Numbered from the stretch's first letter, positions 1 to 13,436 are shown. The stretch is 64,000 nt of DNA from Canna indica (GCA_034359265.1 CP136890.1:82175501-82239500), one strand, 5' to 3'. Numbers and translations are program-made. The notes: generated from the sequence alone by a model not told the origin.

Positions 1-2283
1 ATGATACTTGATTCTTCTCTTTGCTATTTGGTTTGGGTTGATTGCTAGTAGTTCTATTTTTATGAAATCTACTAATGAAGTCTACTTGCAAGTTGTGAAT
101 GTTAATGGAAGGCTATGCTATCACGAAGAAAATTGAAAAGTAAAAAGACAAGTTTGACAAAATTTCTAAGAATGAGGTATGAGTTTGATTTTGCAAAAAT
201 CTTAGTATAATATTTGAATACTTATGATATAATGACATCTCTATACTCATGATTATTTTTGCATGATAAATATATGAAATTTCACGAGTAGGTAAAATTT
301 TGATAACTTAGGCAATTTCATGATATCCTGATTGGATAAAATTTGCTCTAGGTTGAAATTCATATTAGAGACCTCATTTTGAGTTAATGGTTGACAAACA
401 TATTTAGATACACATATCACATGAGTCTAGGTATTTAAACTTGAAAATTCATGTCTAGATAAACAATGTGATAACTAATTAACTAGATCATTTTAGGGGA
501 CTTAAACTTGAAAAGTTTGATCCAAGTCAACAAATCGACTTGGACACTTTATTTTAAAGTCCAAACTTCATAAACATATTTAGGAATATGTATGACATAT
601 TTACATGCACTTAGAATGAGAAATTCATATAGATATGAATAAAATGACATAGAGGTCATTTCATGATAACATCTTTTGAACCAAGTTGAACCAAGTTGAC
701 CCAAGTCAACAAATTGACTTGGAGTTCTCATTTTTAATCTATATTTGAGAAACATATTTAGATTTACTCATATTAGGTGTCCATAGGTTTAAATTTAAAA
801 AACCATGAGTAAATGAAAAGATTGACACTTATTAAGTTTCATGATAACTAGTTTAGTTTTTAATGAAATCATGTTAGGTTGATATCTTGACTTAAGAACA
901 TAATTTTCATTCCTAACTTGACATACACTCTTTACATAACCATTATTTGGTGTTATAAAAGTTGGAATAAAAACTAAACATGTTTTGAAAATAACTAAAA
1001 ATTACGAAAATACCATTAAAAATTCAGTATTTTCAGTTATTTCTAGAAAAATATAAAAAAATTATTTTTAACTGATTCTTGAAACTGCATCTTCATTGAA
1101 AAATCTAATTTATTCAATAAAAATTTCAGAAAATTTCATCAAGAATCGGATTTATAATAAAATTTTGAAATTGGATTTCAGAAATGCAAAATATCATCCT
1201 CTTGAAATATCAATCTTTCTGATACTTTGATTTTTGTCGAAAACTTCAAATGAAACTTTGTGCATACTATTTTGATTCCATTTCTAATATCGTTCTCATT
1301 ATTCTTTGAGTGAAATCACTTCTAATATCTAAAAATAATTTTGATATCTTGAGCGATATCTTAAAAATGAGTTTTTGGTTGAAATCAAGATAGAATGAAA
1401 AATGAATTTAAAAATTTTATTTTAAGCCCAAACTTGATCAATATATTTAGATTCACTTATGTTAGATATCTAGGTATCTAAATTTGAGAATACATGAGTA
1501 GATAGCAAAATTTAATACTTAGCCATTTTCATGCTTTTATGCCTACTTTGAATGAAATCATGCTAAGTTCATATTTTGATCAAATGATATTGTTTTCTCT
1601 TCAAACTTGATATACATGTTTTACATGACCATATCTTTGTATTTTAAAAGTTTAAATGATTTCTGGAAATATCATAAAAATCTCATTTATTTACAAAAAT
1701 ACCACTAAAGTATCACTCTTCTCAAGTTGCTCATTTTTTCGATACTTTAATTTTTCATTAGATTTTCAAATGATACTTGAAGTATGATATTTTAAATTCA
1801 CTTATAGTATCGTTCTACTCATTTGATGAGAAAAAATATTTCTAAAATGATTTTTGACTATTTGATCGATACTTGAAAATATCGATACTTAAGTTACTAC
1901 ATGATTCTTGATTTTGGATTTCATTTATCATTTCACGATATTATGTATGACGTCTCTTATTCGATGTTCGGCCTTCTTCTTTTGAGTTGAGACTTTCGTG
2001 GTTTTGAAAAATCATTTGGAGTTTCAACTTTGACTTTGGATTGAATTTTCTTGCCCTTTTTGAGTGATGTCAAAAGGGGGAAAAAATATAATTACAAAGA
2101 GAAGAAAATATAGGAAAATCGTGCATATAGATACGAGGAGTTTATTTTCATAGATATGCATGTTGATAGGGGGAGAAATCCCATGTTTGATATCCTCTAT
2201 GCTTAATTGTAAATATTTTCTTAAGGATATTTGTCATCATCAAAATCGAGATTAAGATCAAGGTAGAAAATCTTAGGCCAACA
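1..2283 (-). repeat. AT-rich degenerate repeat region ending in an LTR-like edge
   Basis: No gene is visible. Related blocks of about 90-100 bp recur near 385-480, 572-670, 751-850 and 1440-1535; each has a variant of 'acatatttagat', then a stretch with 'tgagtaga/catgagta', then 'catgataact'. The right edge (about 2228-2283), read on the minus strand, begins TGTTGGCCTAAG and continues with a 'tttgatgatgacaaat' block. This matches the starts of the solo LTRs at 44861 and 50695, so the stretch may be a decayed LTR retroelement in minus orientation cut by the window start. The LTR assignment is inference; the shared edge is seen. Confidence 0.4.
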
Positions 2284-3177
2284 AACAAAACATGCATGAG
2301 TCACCACTACTCACCATGATGTCAAAGAGCTTCACTGTGTTCACCCGTGCACTCCGCCTGCGCCAAATTAATTCTTCTAGTCCTCCGATTTGAAGGATCC
2401 AAAAGCTCAGACAATGCCCTAATCACAAGACAAGGAAGCCATGAGAGTACCACAAGGAAGGAATGCGTGGAATTGGAGAAGACGGAAGAACGGGAAGGAA
2501 AAAAAGAGCTGATGAGATGATGCAACTGCTGCAGGCAGAGGGGGATAGAGAGAGGGGCATTCGGGGGAGAGGAGAAGCAACAGTAGCAGTTTAATAACCT
2601 TGGGTATTTTAGGAATGAAATTTTAATAATCATGGGAAATCATCGAATTCATGATTACAAGAATAACACAAAATTTATGGTTTTTAAATCATAAAATTAT
2701 AATACCATATCATGATCACTTATTGGAAATTTTTGCAAATATAAAATCAAATCATATCAGATAAATTATAGTTTACCATAAAACAAACAAGATTTTAGGT
2801 TCTTGTTTTCAGTGTTGTCAGTCCAAATTCCGTCATAGTGGCTTATTGAATTTGGAGTCTAACAAGTAATAATGACATTTAGCATTGATAATGACTTTAA
2901 CTTTATGGTACGGTAAAATTGGTAAAAAAAAATTATAATTATTTTCTTTTCCAAATTTGAATGCATGGTTATTGCTTTGCCATTCGGTTAAGAATTTATG
3001 TTGATTGACATGGTTAAAGTATTTTGAAATAAAAAAATCATTATAAAATATAGAATGCAACTTATAATAAAATATAGAATGCAACTTATAATAAAATATT
3101 ATTAGCAAATACGAAACGACCAACAACTTCAAATTACTAGAAGAAAAATATGAGAAGAATAGTTGAAAATTGTAACA
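2284..3177. other. Intergenic, nothing recognised
   Basis: AT-rich sequence with a GC-richer patch at about 2320-2590. Open frames here are short and match no family I know. Confidence 0.5.
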
Positions 3178-3574
3178 TAATCACTAAAAAAAACTTACTC
3201 TTTTCAGTGCTTCTGTGTCTTAAACATCAATATGCAAAAGTTGTAGCCATAGTTTTTAAATTAAATTCAACTATAAAAATTATATTTTAGTAATAACTTT
3301 CAGAAATTAAAAGGGATCATCATAAAAAAAACTTATCACATGTATGGAAAAACTTCTTCCAATGTTTATGTGGCTAGAAGATCAATCTATTGATTTTTTA
3401 AAATTAAATTTAACTATAAAACTTATTAATCACTTTTCAAATTACAAACATTTCAAAGTCAAACCAATTAAAAGTGATCATCATCAAAGAAACTTACTCC
3501 GGGGAGGGAAAAACATATTCCAATGCTTTTCTATCTCGAACATCAATATGTATTCAAATTAAATTCAACTATAA
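3178..3574. repeat. Degenerate tandem repeat, about 3 copies
   Basis: Three related blocks begin near 3180, 3317 and 3477 with variants of 'catcataaaaaaaactta'. Each then has an 'aaacttcttccaatgttt'-like part and a 'catcaatatg ... aaattaaattcaactataaa' part. Spacing is about 137-160 bp. No coding signal. Confidence 0.5.
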
Positions 3575-4123
3575 ATGTCACGCTCCAATTATATGGTTAT
3601 GTGATCGGCCAGGATATATATATCTATATCTCACAGTCTAACTCATGCACATGCTAACATCATAAACAATAAGTAAATAACAACTTTTAATAATAAAAGA
3701 ATCAAAACATATTTTCATTTTAAAATAATAAGATTTTAAATCGAAGAGCAACAGTTCTTTTAATAAATAAAGTTGAATAAAACGTGAATGTTACTATGGA
3801 ACTACAACTCCAAATATCAAAACATAAATGCATGACAATCTGCTACAGACTCGACTACAACCCCTAACTAGAACTGCTATGAGATCATGCGGCTCATTTG
3901 CCCTCCAGCTGCGCCAAGTGCTTCAGCCCACCTCACTGGTCAGGCTATTTTACCAACAATGGGTGAGTTCAAAGAACTCAGTGAGCTATTTTACCAACCC
4001 CCACAAATTAATATCACGGAGATAACAAGAACATATCTATCTCTACAGAGGTAATGTCACAAAGGTGTGACTAACTACTAGGCCAACAGACCACCCATGC
4101 CCACGACATCTAACCCTCCAAAT

Positions 4124-4331
4124 AAGTGCATCAGGCCGAAGCCCACCATGCCCGAAGGCAACAGCACATACCAAAGAAGTGCATCAGGCCGAAGCCCACC
4201 ATGCCGAAGGCAACAACACATACTAGAGAAGTGCATCGGGCTGAAGCCCACTATGCCGAAGGCAACAACACATACTAGAGAAGTGCATCGGGTTGAAGCC
4301 CACCATGTCAAAGGCAACAACACATACTAGG
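4124..4331. repeat. 52-bp tandem repeat, 4 copies
   Basis: Copies start at 4124, 4177, 4229 and 4281 with 'aagtgcatc(a/g)gg', followed by 'gaagcccac(c/t)atg' and ending 'caac(a/g)cacata'. Periods are 53, 52 and 52 bp. The period is not a multiple of 3, so the open frames across it are not evidence for a protein. Confidence 0.85.
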
Positions 4332-5698
4332 ATATTCGGGAAAGGCCCTCCGAACTTATCCTGCAGGTTGGGAATTTTGGCGTCCAACCACCCGGGAGTA
4401 GCTCGAATCCCGGCTCCTAATCGAGCCGCTATGCCATTCTCAAGGATATGACGCATCAAGACCTAAGTCAAGATTCTCCTACGGTGTCCTTGGGGTGTCC
4501 TCATTATGAAGCGTCTCAACACTCCAAACCTGACCCCTATCCTTTAGACCCGTAATGTCATGAACCAGTGTGATTTTATTTCATGAATACCTTGTAAGTT
4601 GATTCATAACAGATTATGCTCACCCTAAAACCTAATTTTAATCATGGAATTAAAATTTAGATCATCTCAATTAAGGTTTTATTTTAGGTTACTATTCTAT
4701 CCAGAATTACTGTGCCTGACCCGAATATAGTCTCCAAAGTGTGTCCTATATTTCCAAACTATATTTTTCGGTCGAAACGATAGGTTACATGACTATGTTC
4801 AGAGATCTAAGCACATAATAACAGTAAAAAATTAGCCCAGATTCCACAAACAACATATAAATTTCAGAAAGCTAAAATTTTCAGCACATCAAGGAATAAA
4901 ATTCGAATTTTGCAGAATTAAATTCCCAAATTTCTAACATCACAGATTCAAGTCATCATGCATACAATCTCATAATTTTTACTAAATAAAAACTAGCATA
5001 TATAACAAGAATTCCTTAATCAAGAATCAAGCATTAAAATTAAGAACCTCATTCTCAAGAACCCTTAATTAGTCATTATCAAGATCTTAATCCTACCACA
5101 TGATTTTTACCCAAAATCATAGATTTAATCCTAAGCATGCAATCCACAAATTAAGAAATCAAATTGGGAGAATAAATCATGATTTACACATCAAGAAAAT
5201 ATGGTAAGAACTCAAAGAAATTTCAAGAACAAAACATAAATACTGAGCCGACACGAACGGCTTCAAAAATCCGATTAAAATCCCGAAGAGAGAGGGTAAA
5301 CCACTCACCTTAATTTGGAAAAATATTAGGAAAGAAACCTCGGACGACGACGGCCCTCGAGTCCGGCTTCAAAAGGCCGACGGCTCAACCCAAAAAATAT
5401 TTCCAAGGGGCGATGGCTCACTCCAAGCCGCCGGCTTGGAGAGAGGGAGAAAGGGGAAGGAGAGGGGCTGGCTCCTCTCGGTTTGGCTCCAAAGGAAAAG
5501 AAGAGAGGGAGAGGAAAAGAAACAGGCGGCTCAGATCCAAAGAGAAAGAAGAGAGGAGAGGAGAGGAAGAAAAAGCAGGCGGCTCGGCTTGACTCTGGGT
5601 GGCGGCACCAAGGAGAAAGGGAAAGGGGGCTGACGGCTGGCTCTTTTTCTCAACTTTTTAGGTGGTTCCAAAATAGGAGCCACAAACAATGAGGGGGG

Positions 5699-5706
5699 TT
5701 TTTATA
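5699..5706 (-). promoter_or_regulatory. TATA box of the putative LTR
   Basis: The minus strand reads TATAAAAA, flanked by a GC-rich stretch downstream (toward 5400). It is assigned to the LTR, not to a host gene. Confidence 0.3.
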
Positions 5707-6082
5707 CACTATTCTCAACCCTGACACCTTAAACCCTTAATTCACAACCCACATCCACCTTAAGCCAAAACCAAAATCCGCTAACCCGATAAAATTAAAT
5801 AATTTAATTAATCTCATTCTAATAAATCACAAATAATTAATTAAATACTAATATGAACAAAATGAGCAATTATGCACACACAACACCAAATTAAATACTC
5901 TCAACTATCTAAGCCTATAAATTCATAAATTTATATTCTACTTACCCGAGCTTGCAAGCTCGCTCCGGACCATGAGTCGACTCGGCTCGACCACGAACTA
6001 GTCCGCTAGCTTGACAAACACACATAAGGAGAAAGAAAAAAATTATAATAAACTTAAATATCTTAGATATTACAATAAAAAT

Positions 6083-6826
6083 TCAGTAGCATTTTGAAAT
6101 AAAATGACAACAATTATCTTTTAATCTCTGCTGTTCAACAATAAATTGGCATTTAATCACCGTAAGTTCAACAATAAATTGTATGCATTTTAAAATCAAA
6201 TGGCAGCCGTTAGCATTTAATCTCCGTCGTTCAACAATAAATTGACATTTAATCATTGTTGTTCAACGATAAATTACAGACATTTCAAGTTAAAATGACA
6301 GCCATTAGCATTTAATTACCACCGATTGCTATTACCGATCGAATAGCAATTGCAAATAACGCATGTGACAGTGATTGAATAACAATTGCTATTAATGTTG
6401 TCAATTGAAATTAATAATTACTGTCGTTTACTACTCAAAATGGAGCAGGTAATGCGGCTGTGATTTACAAGCGGTCATTGCCACATTAACAATTACTAAA
6501 TTTCAGCGGAGAGAAAAACCAAAATTACAAAATTTATAAAGTTGCCATGTTAGCACCAATAAATGGTAGGCATTTCAAAATCAAATGGCAGTCGTTAGCA
6601 TTTAATCTCTGTCGTTCAACAATAAATTGATATTTAATCACGTTTTTCAACAATAAATTGTGAGTATTTCAAATTAAAATAACAACCATTAGCTTTTAAT
6701 CACTTCCAATTGCTATTACCGATTGAATAATAATTGCTAGCAGCCGTTTAAAAGCGGTTGCCACATCAACAATTACTAAATTTCAACGGAGAGAAAAATC
6801 AAAATTATAAAATTTATAAAGTTGCA
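6083..6826. repeat. Tandem array of a ~385-bp unit
   Basis: A full copy (about 6185-6553) and a second copy (about 6570-6826, with an internal deletion) share the blocks 'aaatcaaatggcag(c/t)cgtta', 'gttcaacaataaattg', 'ttgctattaccgat' and 'acaattactaaatttca'. A partial copy lies at 6083-6180. The LINE begins exactly where copy 2 breaks off, so the array predates that insertion. Confidence 0.7.
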
Positions 6827-6879
6827 ATGTCAGCAAACTTTTTTTTTTTCAAAAAAACCTCCATCAAGTCGGGTTATAT

Positions 6880-9800
6880 TCAGATATTGGATAGAGAAAA
6901 CAGCAAATCATTGATCGTGCACTTCTCGTCAAAAACCTGCATAGTTCCGTGTTCTATCAGGGAAGGCAAAACTTTATTTATATCATTTGAATCAACATCA
7001 AATGTTTCATCATACAAACATGAAGCAGCTGGGAAAGCACATGGACGGTGAGTGCAATCCAATACATTCATATTACACTCATTATTTGCAGCAAGCTGAG
7101 CATTAAAAAACAAACTAAAATTGTACTTTTGAAAAGAGTTACAATCAACAGCTATCCAATTTGCATCTTCAAAACTCAAAGGTGAGCCGAATAACCCCGA
7201 TCTTGGTAGCTGATGGGCTTTAACATTGCTCTCTCTTTTTAAATGACACCATTCCTTAACTAAGAGAGTGGAAGCCAGCTGCTTAATATCAAAGATCAGG
7301 TCCTTTACAAACCAAGGTGGCTTATTACAGTTGTTCAAAATATCCACTGCTCTTTTACAATCAGAGAAGATTTTAAGATGCTTCAAATTAATTTTACTGG
7401 CCATAATGAGGCTCATCCAGATGGCATAGAGCTCAGCTGACAGTGAGTTAGATGCAAAAGAATTCCCATAACCCATTATAACTTTTTCATTTTTGTCATT
7501 AAGAACATGGAAGCCATAACCTGACTGGCCACTCTCCTCAGCCCATGCTGCATCACAAAGTATTGCAAAACTAGAGTCTTTATAAACATTCAAAGGCGTG
7601 GAGCTATACCTTTGAGTATTTACAGTAATGAGACTGGTGCTTTGGAGGACTGTTGCATACTGAAACTTGTAGTTTTTAGAGATGTGATACTGATTGACCT
7701 GCAAGAAGTTTCTAAGCTCAATTAAAGTCCTGCACACAAGGGTCTTATATCCAGCACCTTTTCCTTTGAAACATTTTTCATTTCTATTCTTCCAAACGAA
7801 CCATAGACCTATTGCAATGCAGCTCCTCAAGCAAATTCTATCTCCATTGTTAAGGGCCTTGCCTTCCTCCGACCACTTCCGACATGCCCACGAATCCTTG
7901 TATTCAAATTGATGATTCAGGATACCTTCTAAAATATTCCAGAAAAGATTTGTAAAATTGCAATTAAAGAAAATATGTTCAAGACTATCATCACCATTGT
8001 CACATATGTAACATTTATGCCTTTCAATTTTACTAACACTTGCCAACCAGGAAGATGCATGTAGGAAGTCTTTTGTTTAATAGCTTCCAAATGAAAATTT
8101 TAATTTTAGGCAACACCTTCAGGTTCCACAGTTGCATCCAATCATGACTAGAGTTTGATATGTCACTATCCTCTTGTTTTAGAAAGTTATATGCCTCTTT
8201 ACAATTGAGCTTTCCTTTGTTGTTTAGTGCCCATATCCACTTGTCCTGAACAGAACTTGCAGGAAGATATATCTGATTTATCTTTTTAGCAAGCTCAGTG
8301 CCAAATAGTGAGTTGACAATTGATGAATACCATGTACTATTCCCAATTAACTCACTAACTGAGCTGACTTCATGTACCTTTTTAGTGTTAATAAAAGTCG
8401 GCCACTTGTCCAGAGGAATACAATCCACCCAAGGGTCACTCCAGACATTTGTATTGCATCCATCACCAATTTTAATTTGCAGACCACTCTTGAGTCTATT
8501 CATAGCTGCGAAAATACCTTTGACTATCCAGCTTTTGGACTTTCCTCCAGTTTCATTCCACGGATGAAAGCCTTTATATCTCAGATTTAGTAGGTTGGCC
8601 CACTAAGAATTTTTCTTATTTAGAAGAGGCAGTATCCTCTTGGCATGAAGTGAAATTTTTACCAACTTCAGATCTCTAATACCTAGGCCACTCATGTTCT
8701 TACTCAAAGTGATTCTCTTCCAATTGATTAAATGAAATACATGTTTCTTGGAGCTAGACTTCCAGAAATAGCTCCTGGCAATCTGCTCATGCTCCTTAAT
8801 CACCTTATCACTGATCCAGGATGAGGCCAAAGAGTGAATGGGGATTGAATTGTTAACTGAATTGAGGAGAATCATTTTTCCAGCTTGGAAAATGTTTTTG
8901 CTTGCCCAGCTGTTAAGCTTTTTTTGAGCCTTACAAACCATCTACCTTTGGATGTTTAAAGAAATCTTACTCTTATCAATACAAGTACCCAAATAACTGA
9001 ATGGTAGAGACCCTTCTTTGATGCCCATCAAATTGCATAATTATGTTCTTTTCTTCTCTGGGTAATCTCTTGGAAAAAACAAATCAAATTTGTCAAAGTT
9101 TATCCCTTGATCCGTGATTCTTCCATAATTGTTTAACAGCTCCTTAACATAAGCGCAAGATTTCTTACAACATTTAATTGTCAAGATGACATCATCAGCG
9201 TAAAAAAGGTGACTCAAAACAATGTTCTTATACTTGAAGGCCTTTATGTGACCTTTATCTACCTCATTTTTAATCATGACAGATAACAACTCTTGTAGGA
9301 TGATGAACAGATATGGGGAGAGAGGATCACCTTGTCTTTCTCCCTTATGACTCTTAAACCATTTCGAAAGAACACCATTTATACTGCAGCTGAAGTTAGC
9401 AACTTTTAAGCAAGTCATTATCCAGCTTACAAATTTCCCAGGGATGTTTACACATTTGCAGATGTTTCTTATTGTCTCTCAATTGGCCCTATCAAAGGCC
9501 TTCTCAAGGTCAATCTTCATGATAAAGTAGGGACATTTCCTTTTAGATTTACTTATGATGTTTACCACCTCAGAAAGTAAGATAATATTGTCACTTAAGT
9601 TCCTCTTCTTTACAAAGGCTGATTGCTCCTTTGAAATGGTTGAACTGATCCAAGACTTTAATCTGTTCACTAATGCCTTTGAGAGGATCTTATAGGTCAC
9701 ATTGCAAAGAGCAATGAGCCTAAACTCCTTGATAGTTTTAGGACAATTATTTTTTGGAATGAAAATAAGGTTGGTGTTGCCCCATGACTCAGGTAACCAG

Positions 9801-11254
9801 CAGTCTTCATGAAATGAGTTGATTGCCTTCATGAAATCATTTCTAATGACCTCCTAAAAATTGATAAAAAACTTCAAACTAAAGCCATCAGGCCCCGGGG
9901 CTTTACCCCTACCAAGACTGTTTATGGCTAAAGTAATTTCCTGTTCAGTAAAACTTCTGATCATATCCTGGTGCTTGCTTGAGGGAATTGTACTCCATTT
10001 AAGGTTTCTTATCATATCCCAGTTTGTGCAAGTCTTGACATCATCATTCCATAGACAATAGTACCAATTAACAAATTCATTGCAGATTTCAGTTGTATCA
10101 GAAATAATTCTGCCTTCAACAATGATTTCAGCTATAGTGTTCCTCTTTTTTTTGAAATTTGCAAGTCTATGAATTTTTTTTTGTATTTTTATCATTCATA
10201 TCTATCCAGTTAGTATTTGCCTTGGTCCACCATTTGATGTGCAATTGCCTGTTAACAGCCATAGCTTGATTTGTCAAACATCTAATCTTTCTAATTTCAT
10301 CCTCAGATGCCTCTCCTTTTTCATCAATGTTCTCTAGGATTTTTAACTCCTCCATAATATGCTTCAGCATAAGTTCAAGAGAGCCAATATTAGATTTACT
10401 CCATTGATCCAGATCCTTTCCCAAATAATTAAGACAATTTTCAAAGTGAACAGGAGGATTAGCTTGCAAAACCTTATCACCCCACATGTCTTTGTCAAAG
10501 TTGAAGATACCTTGATTTTTCCAATATAATTCAAAAATAAATCTCCTGGTTCTTCTAATTTTTCCAACATCCTCTCTTGTGTCAAGCATAATGGGCCTAT
10601 GGTCAGATGCAAGTTTATCAAGATGATAGACCATTGCATTACTATATTTGGCCATCCAATCACCATTGGCGTAGAATCTATCTAGTCTTGCCACAATTTT
10701 TTTCTTCCCCATTCTATTATTGCACCATGTGTATCTAGGACCAGAAAATCCTAGATCAATAAACCCAACATCCAAACATACCTCATTGAACATTCTTAAG
10801 GAACTTCCCAGAAGGAATGACCTACCACCCTTTTTATCTTCTTGTTTCTCAATACAATTGAAATCTCCCATTAGAAGCCAAGGAACATTTTCAATATTCT
10901 GATTCTTTAAATACTGCCACAGCACTTTCCTTTCCTCAGGGCAAGTACTAGCATAGATTCCTGTCAAGAACCATGGCTCCTTTCCCTGAAGACAGACAGA
11001 CACATGAATAGCTTGAGAACATTTATGAATTAGTTTGATGTCCATAACCTTAGTTTTCCAAGCAATAACTAGTCCACCAGCTCTACCATCACCTGGCATA
11101 AACAAACCATTCCAATCTGGTCCAAACTTTCTGATATAGGTTTCAGAATCTACTAGTAAGACCAAGTCAGGCCTTTTTGATTTTATTAGATTATTCAGGA
11201 AATCCCACCCTGCAATCTTCAGTCCCCCCTTATGTTCCAAGCTATGTATTTCAT
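6880..11254 (-). pseudogene. LINE ORF2 (endonuclease, reverse transcriptase, RNase H)
   Basis: ORF2 opens at 11254 with MKYIAWNIRG, the usual start of the endonuclease domain, and shifts frame near 11215. The endonuclease continues to 10167, with GDFNCIEKQEDKKGG and a late SDHRPI motif. Reverse transcriptase is spread over 10195-9854 (GKAPGPDG), 9832-9479 (DLEKAFDR), 9418-9041 (GERQGDPLSPYLF and the catalytic YADD, intact) and 8941-8603. A zf-RVT domain lies at 8503-8033. A plant-type RNase H (RVT_3) at 8046-6880 keeps the acidic positions in CDAAWAEESGQSG, SAELYAIW and FSDCK. At least five frame breaks or stops separate the pieces. The domain order is that of plant L1 elements. Confidence 0.9.
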
Positions 11255-11328
11255 ATTAAAGGCTGCTATTGAGAACCTTCTGCGCATCCACAGGAGGATC
11301 ACCATCAGATTGCACGAGTCCAACATCC

Positions 11329-13082
11329 CTAGAAATTTTTTTTCTTCTTTGCCTTATTTTGTTTGATATCAAATGGGAAACATTCATGATGTATATACTG
11401 TGTGGTTCGTTTCCTTATCATGCCTGCACTTATAATTGGACTGCCAATAAGATCCTCATCCATGTCATCAGAGATAGTTTGGATTTCCTCCTTGATTTCA
11501 CTTACTTTGATAGCAAAAGTATTAGTGAGCTTCTGATGCAGTTTGTCCAGACATTTATCTACATCAATTTTCACTAGCATGGCCTCCCTAGGCCTTTCTG
11601 AATTGAAAGCCAAGTCTTCTTTAGACTGACTGGTTGTTTTCTTTTTTCCTTTGTTCAACTCAACACGCTTTGGTCATTAGAATTATACTGAGAAAGACTC
11701 TTGTTTGTCAATTTCAAGCTACTGTTATCAGGTTTACTCAAGCCTTCGCTACTGATTAAAGTATCATCTACCGCATTGGGAGATTTATCATTGAGGCTAT
11801 TTAAGGATTCAAAACTATTTGCAGATATGTTTTCCTTCACCTCTATCTTTTTTGCAGGTCCCTTTTTCTTTCTAGAAATTATTTGCGAAGGCCCAAAGAT
11901 TCCTTCATCTTCATTTGTTGAAACTTATTTTTCTTTTTCACTGTTAACATTTGCTCCCTGACTGTCCATAATCGTAGCAGACACTGAGGTGCTTTTCATA
12001 GGGCAAGAAACTTCAATGTGCCCAATTTTTCCGCAATTGAAGCAAAACTTGGGTATATTTTCAAAGGCAATTGCCTGCCAAAATTTGAAGCCTCCACCAT
12101 TGATCCAAAGACCTGACGGAACCTTGCATTTCAGATCCCAAAGTAACCATAACCTTGCAAATTTGGCTCTTTGTCCCCTAAGAATTACATTATCAATTTT
12201 AATAACTTGCCCAATACTACTTACAATTTTAAGAAGAACATCTCTTTGTAGGTATTCGAGGGGAAGCCCTGAGAGTTGGATCCATACAGGGATCGTTTCA
12301 ATTCTTTCCAATAGGGGTTGGAAGTTTGCTCTCCAAGGTACTAGAAGAAGTGCTTGGCCTTTGAAGAACCAAGGCCCATTAGTGAGAACGTTATTAAGAT
12401 CATCCACACAAGCAAATTTAAAACAGTAGTACCCTGCAGCAAGATCCACCACTTGCACACTGCATTTAAGTTTTCAAATTTTTGGCATTACGGATTGAAT
12501 TAACCCCAACGGAGGAGAACTGCCGTAGAATTTCCCATATAGGCAATTAGACCATTCTGCTCTAGCAGCTGAGATTACATCATCTTCAATATTAACCAAG
12601 TTGTCTGATGCATTCTGCATCTTCTTCAGATTCTCATCTATCAATCTCCCCTGAGGCATATCCTCCAACAGCTTAGCTTCCTTAAAGAGCGTAGCCCAAG
12701 AACTAGGCTTTTGCGCTTTCACAGACTCATTCACACTTACATTATTCGGAGATTGATCATCCACAAACAAGGGATTTACCAATGCAGTAAAGGATTTTGA
12801 CATGGATTTCGAAGATTTAAAACCATCATTGTTGGAATTACTGATGGAAAGATTCATACCTCCAGATTGAGGTTTCGAGGTTTGCGCAGAATGGAGACCA
12901 GGATCTCTCTTCCCAGCTTCATCAACTTTTCGTCTCCATAAGAGGTTCGCAGCAGCTTTTCCAGAATGAAGATCTGGTGGTTTCTTTACTTTTGGGATTT
13001 GCACATCCGATCCGGGACGATCATCGTCGCCTTCGCAATCGCCATCGCCAGTTTGAACCCTTCCCGCCATTTTGATTGTCAA
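11329..13082 (-). pseudogene. LINE ORF1 (gag-like, DUF4283 and zinc knuckle)
   Basis: The frame opens at 13082 with a charged, disordered N-terminal part (to 12474). The next segment (12458-11925) contains the DUF4283 fold with the hallmark NGPWFFKGQALLLVPW, then an 'IPVWIQLSGLPLEYL' block and a CCHC knuckle FCFNCGKIGHIEVSCP. The tail (11840-11329) is lysine- and serine-rich. In plant L1 elements this protein binds the element RNA. The pieces lie in different frames with stops between them, so it is a pseudogene. ORF2 starts about 75 bp further on. Confidence 0.85.
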
Positions 13083-13277
13083 GATGGTATAATATCAACA
13101 AACTTTCAGTGTGAAGATGCCACGTGACAACAACAAATCTTGCTTATATATAGAGAGATATTAGTAAAAAATCTATGCTAATTACGGTAAGATGATGTGA
13201 TGAAAGCAGTATTTCTAAATTTCAATTGATACGAAACATCAATAATTCAAGTATCCCAACTTAATTTAGTGACCTTT

Positions 13278-13428
13278 GGGTTTGTTCTATGCCGGCATTG
13301 AGTCCACTGGACTCACATGCTCGGCATATGACAAATGGCACTACCGAGTTCCTTTAATTTTTCTTAAAAATGCCGAGGATATTCTAGTAATTTCATTTTT
13401 TAATTAATTATTACTATTCATCTCTCTC
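13278..13428 (+). repeat. Left terminal inverted repeat of the Pack-MULE-like element
   Basis: Pairs with 14238-14388 in opposite orientation over about 150 bp, with scattered substitutions and small gaps. The inner edge lies just inside a 'tcatctc(t/c)ctc' block. Confidence 0.8.
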
Positions 13429-13436
13429 TTGCAGAC

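Larger units (their letters stand above)
3575..6014 (-). mobile_element. Possible solo LTR or LTR fragment
   Basis: The left edge reads TGTCACGCTCC, a start often seen in plant Ty3/gypsy LTRs, and the right edge near 6005-6014 reads GACAAACACACA. On the minus strand a TATAAAAA box lies at 5699-5706, followed by a GC- and purine-rich leader, as expected for an LTR promoter read on that strand. A 52-bp tandem array lies near its far end. No convincing target duplication was found, so boundaries are uncertain. It may instead be part of a larger decayed element. Confidence 0.35.
6827..13106 (-). mobile_element. L1-type LINE retrotransposon, decayed
   Basis: A minus-strand non-LTR element of about 6.25 kb, near full length for a plant L1. 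It carries ORF1 (DUF4283 plus CCHC knuckle) and ORF2 (endonuclease, reverse transcriptase, zf-RVT, RNase H). The 3' end is a run of 11-12 T on the plus strand at 6839-6850, that is, a poly(A) tail. Candidate target duplications are 6827-6841 and 13092-13106, agreeing at 13 of 15 positions. Both reading frames are broken, so it cannot move by itself. It lies inside the older 385-bp tandem array on its left. Confidence 0.9.

Noticed and set aside
2322..2633. Minus-strand 103-codon frame in a GC-richer patch
   Set aside because: Ser/Leu-rich without any known motif, no neighbouring exon, and inside repeat-derived DNA.
4124..4331. CRISPR-like array
   Set aside because: The repeats are contiguous with no unique spacers, and the genome is a plant.
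4078..4459. Several overlapping frames on both strands around 4.1-4.4 kb
   Set aside because: They run through the 52-bp tandem repeat; the residue pattern only reflects the repeat.
5436..5692. Lys/Arg/Glu-rich plus-strand frames
   Set aside because: Produced by purine-rich low-complexity sequence downstream of the LTR TATA box on the other strand.
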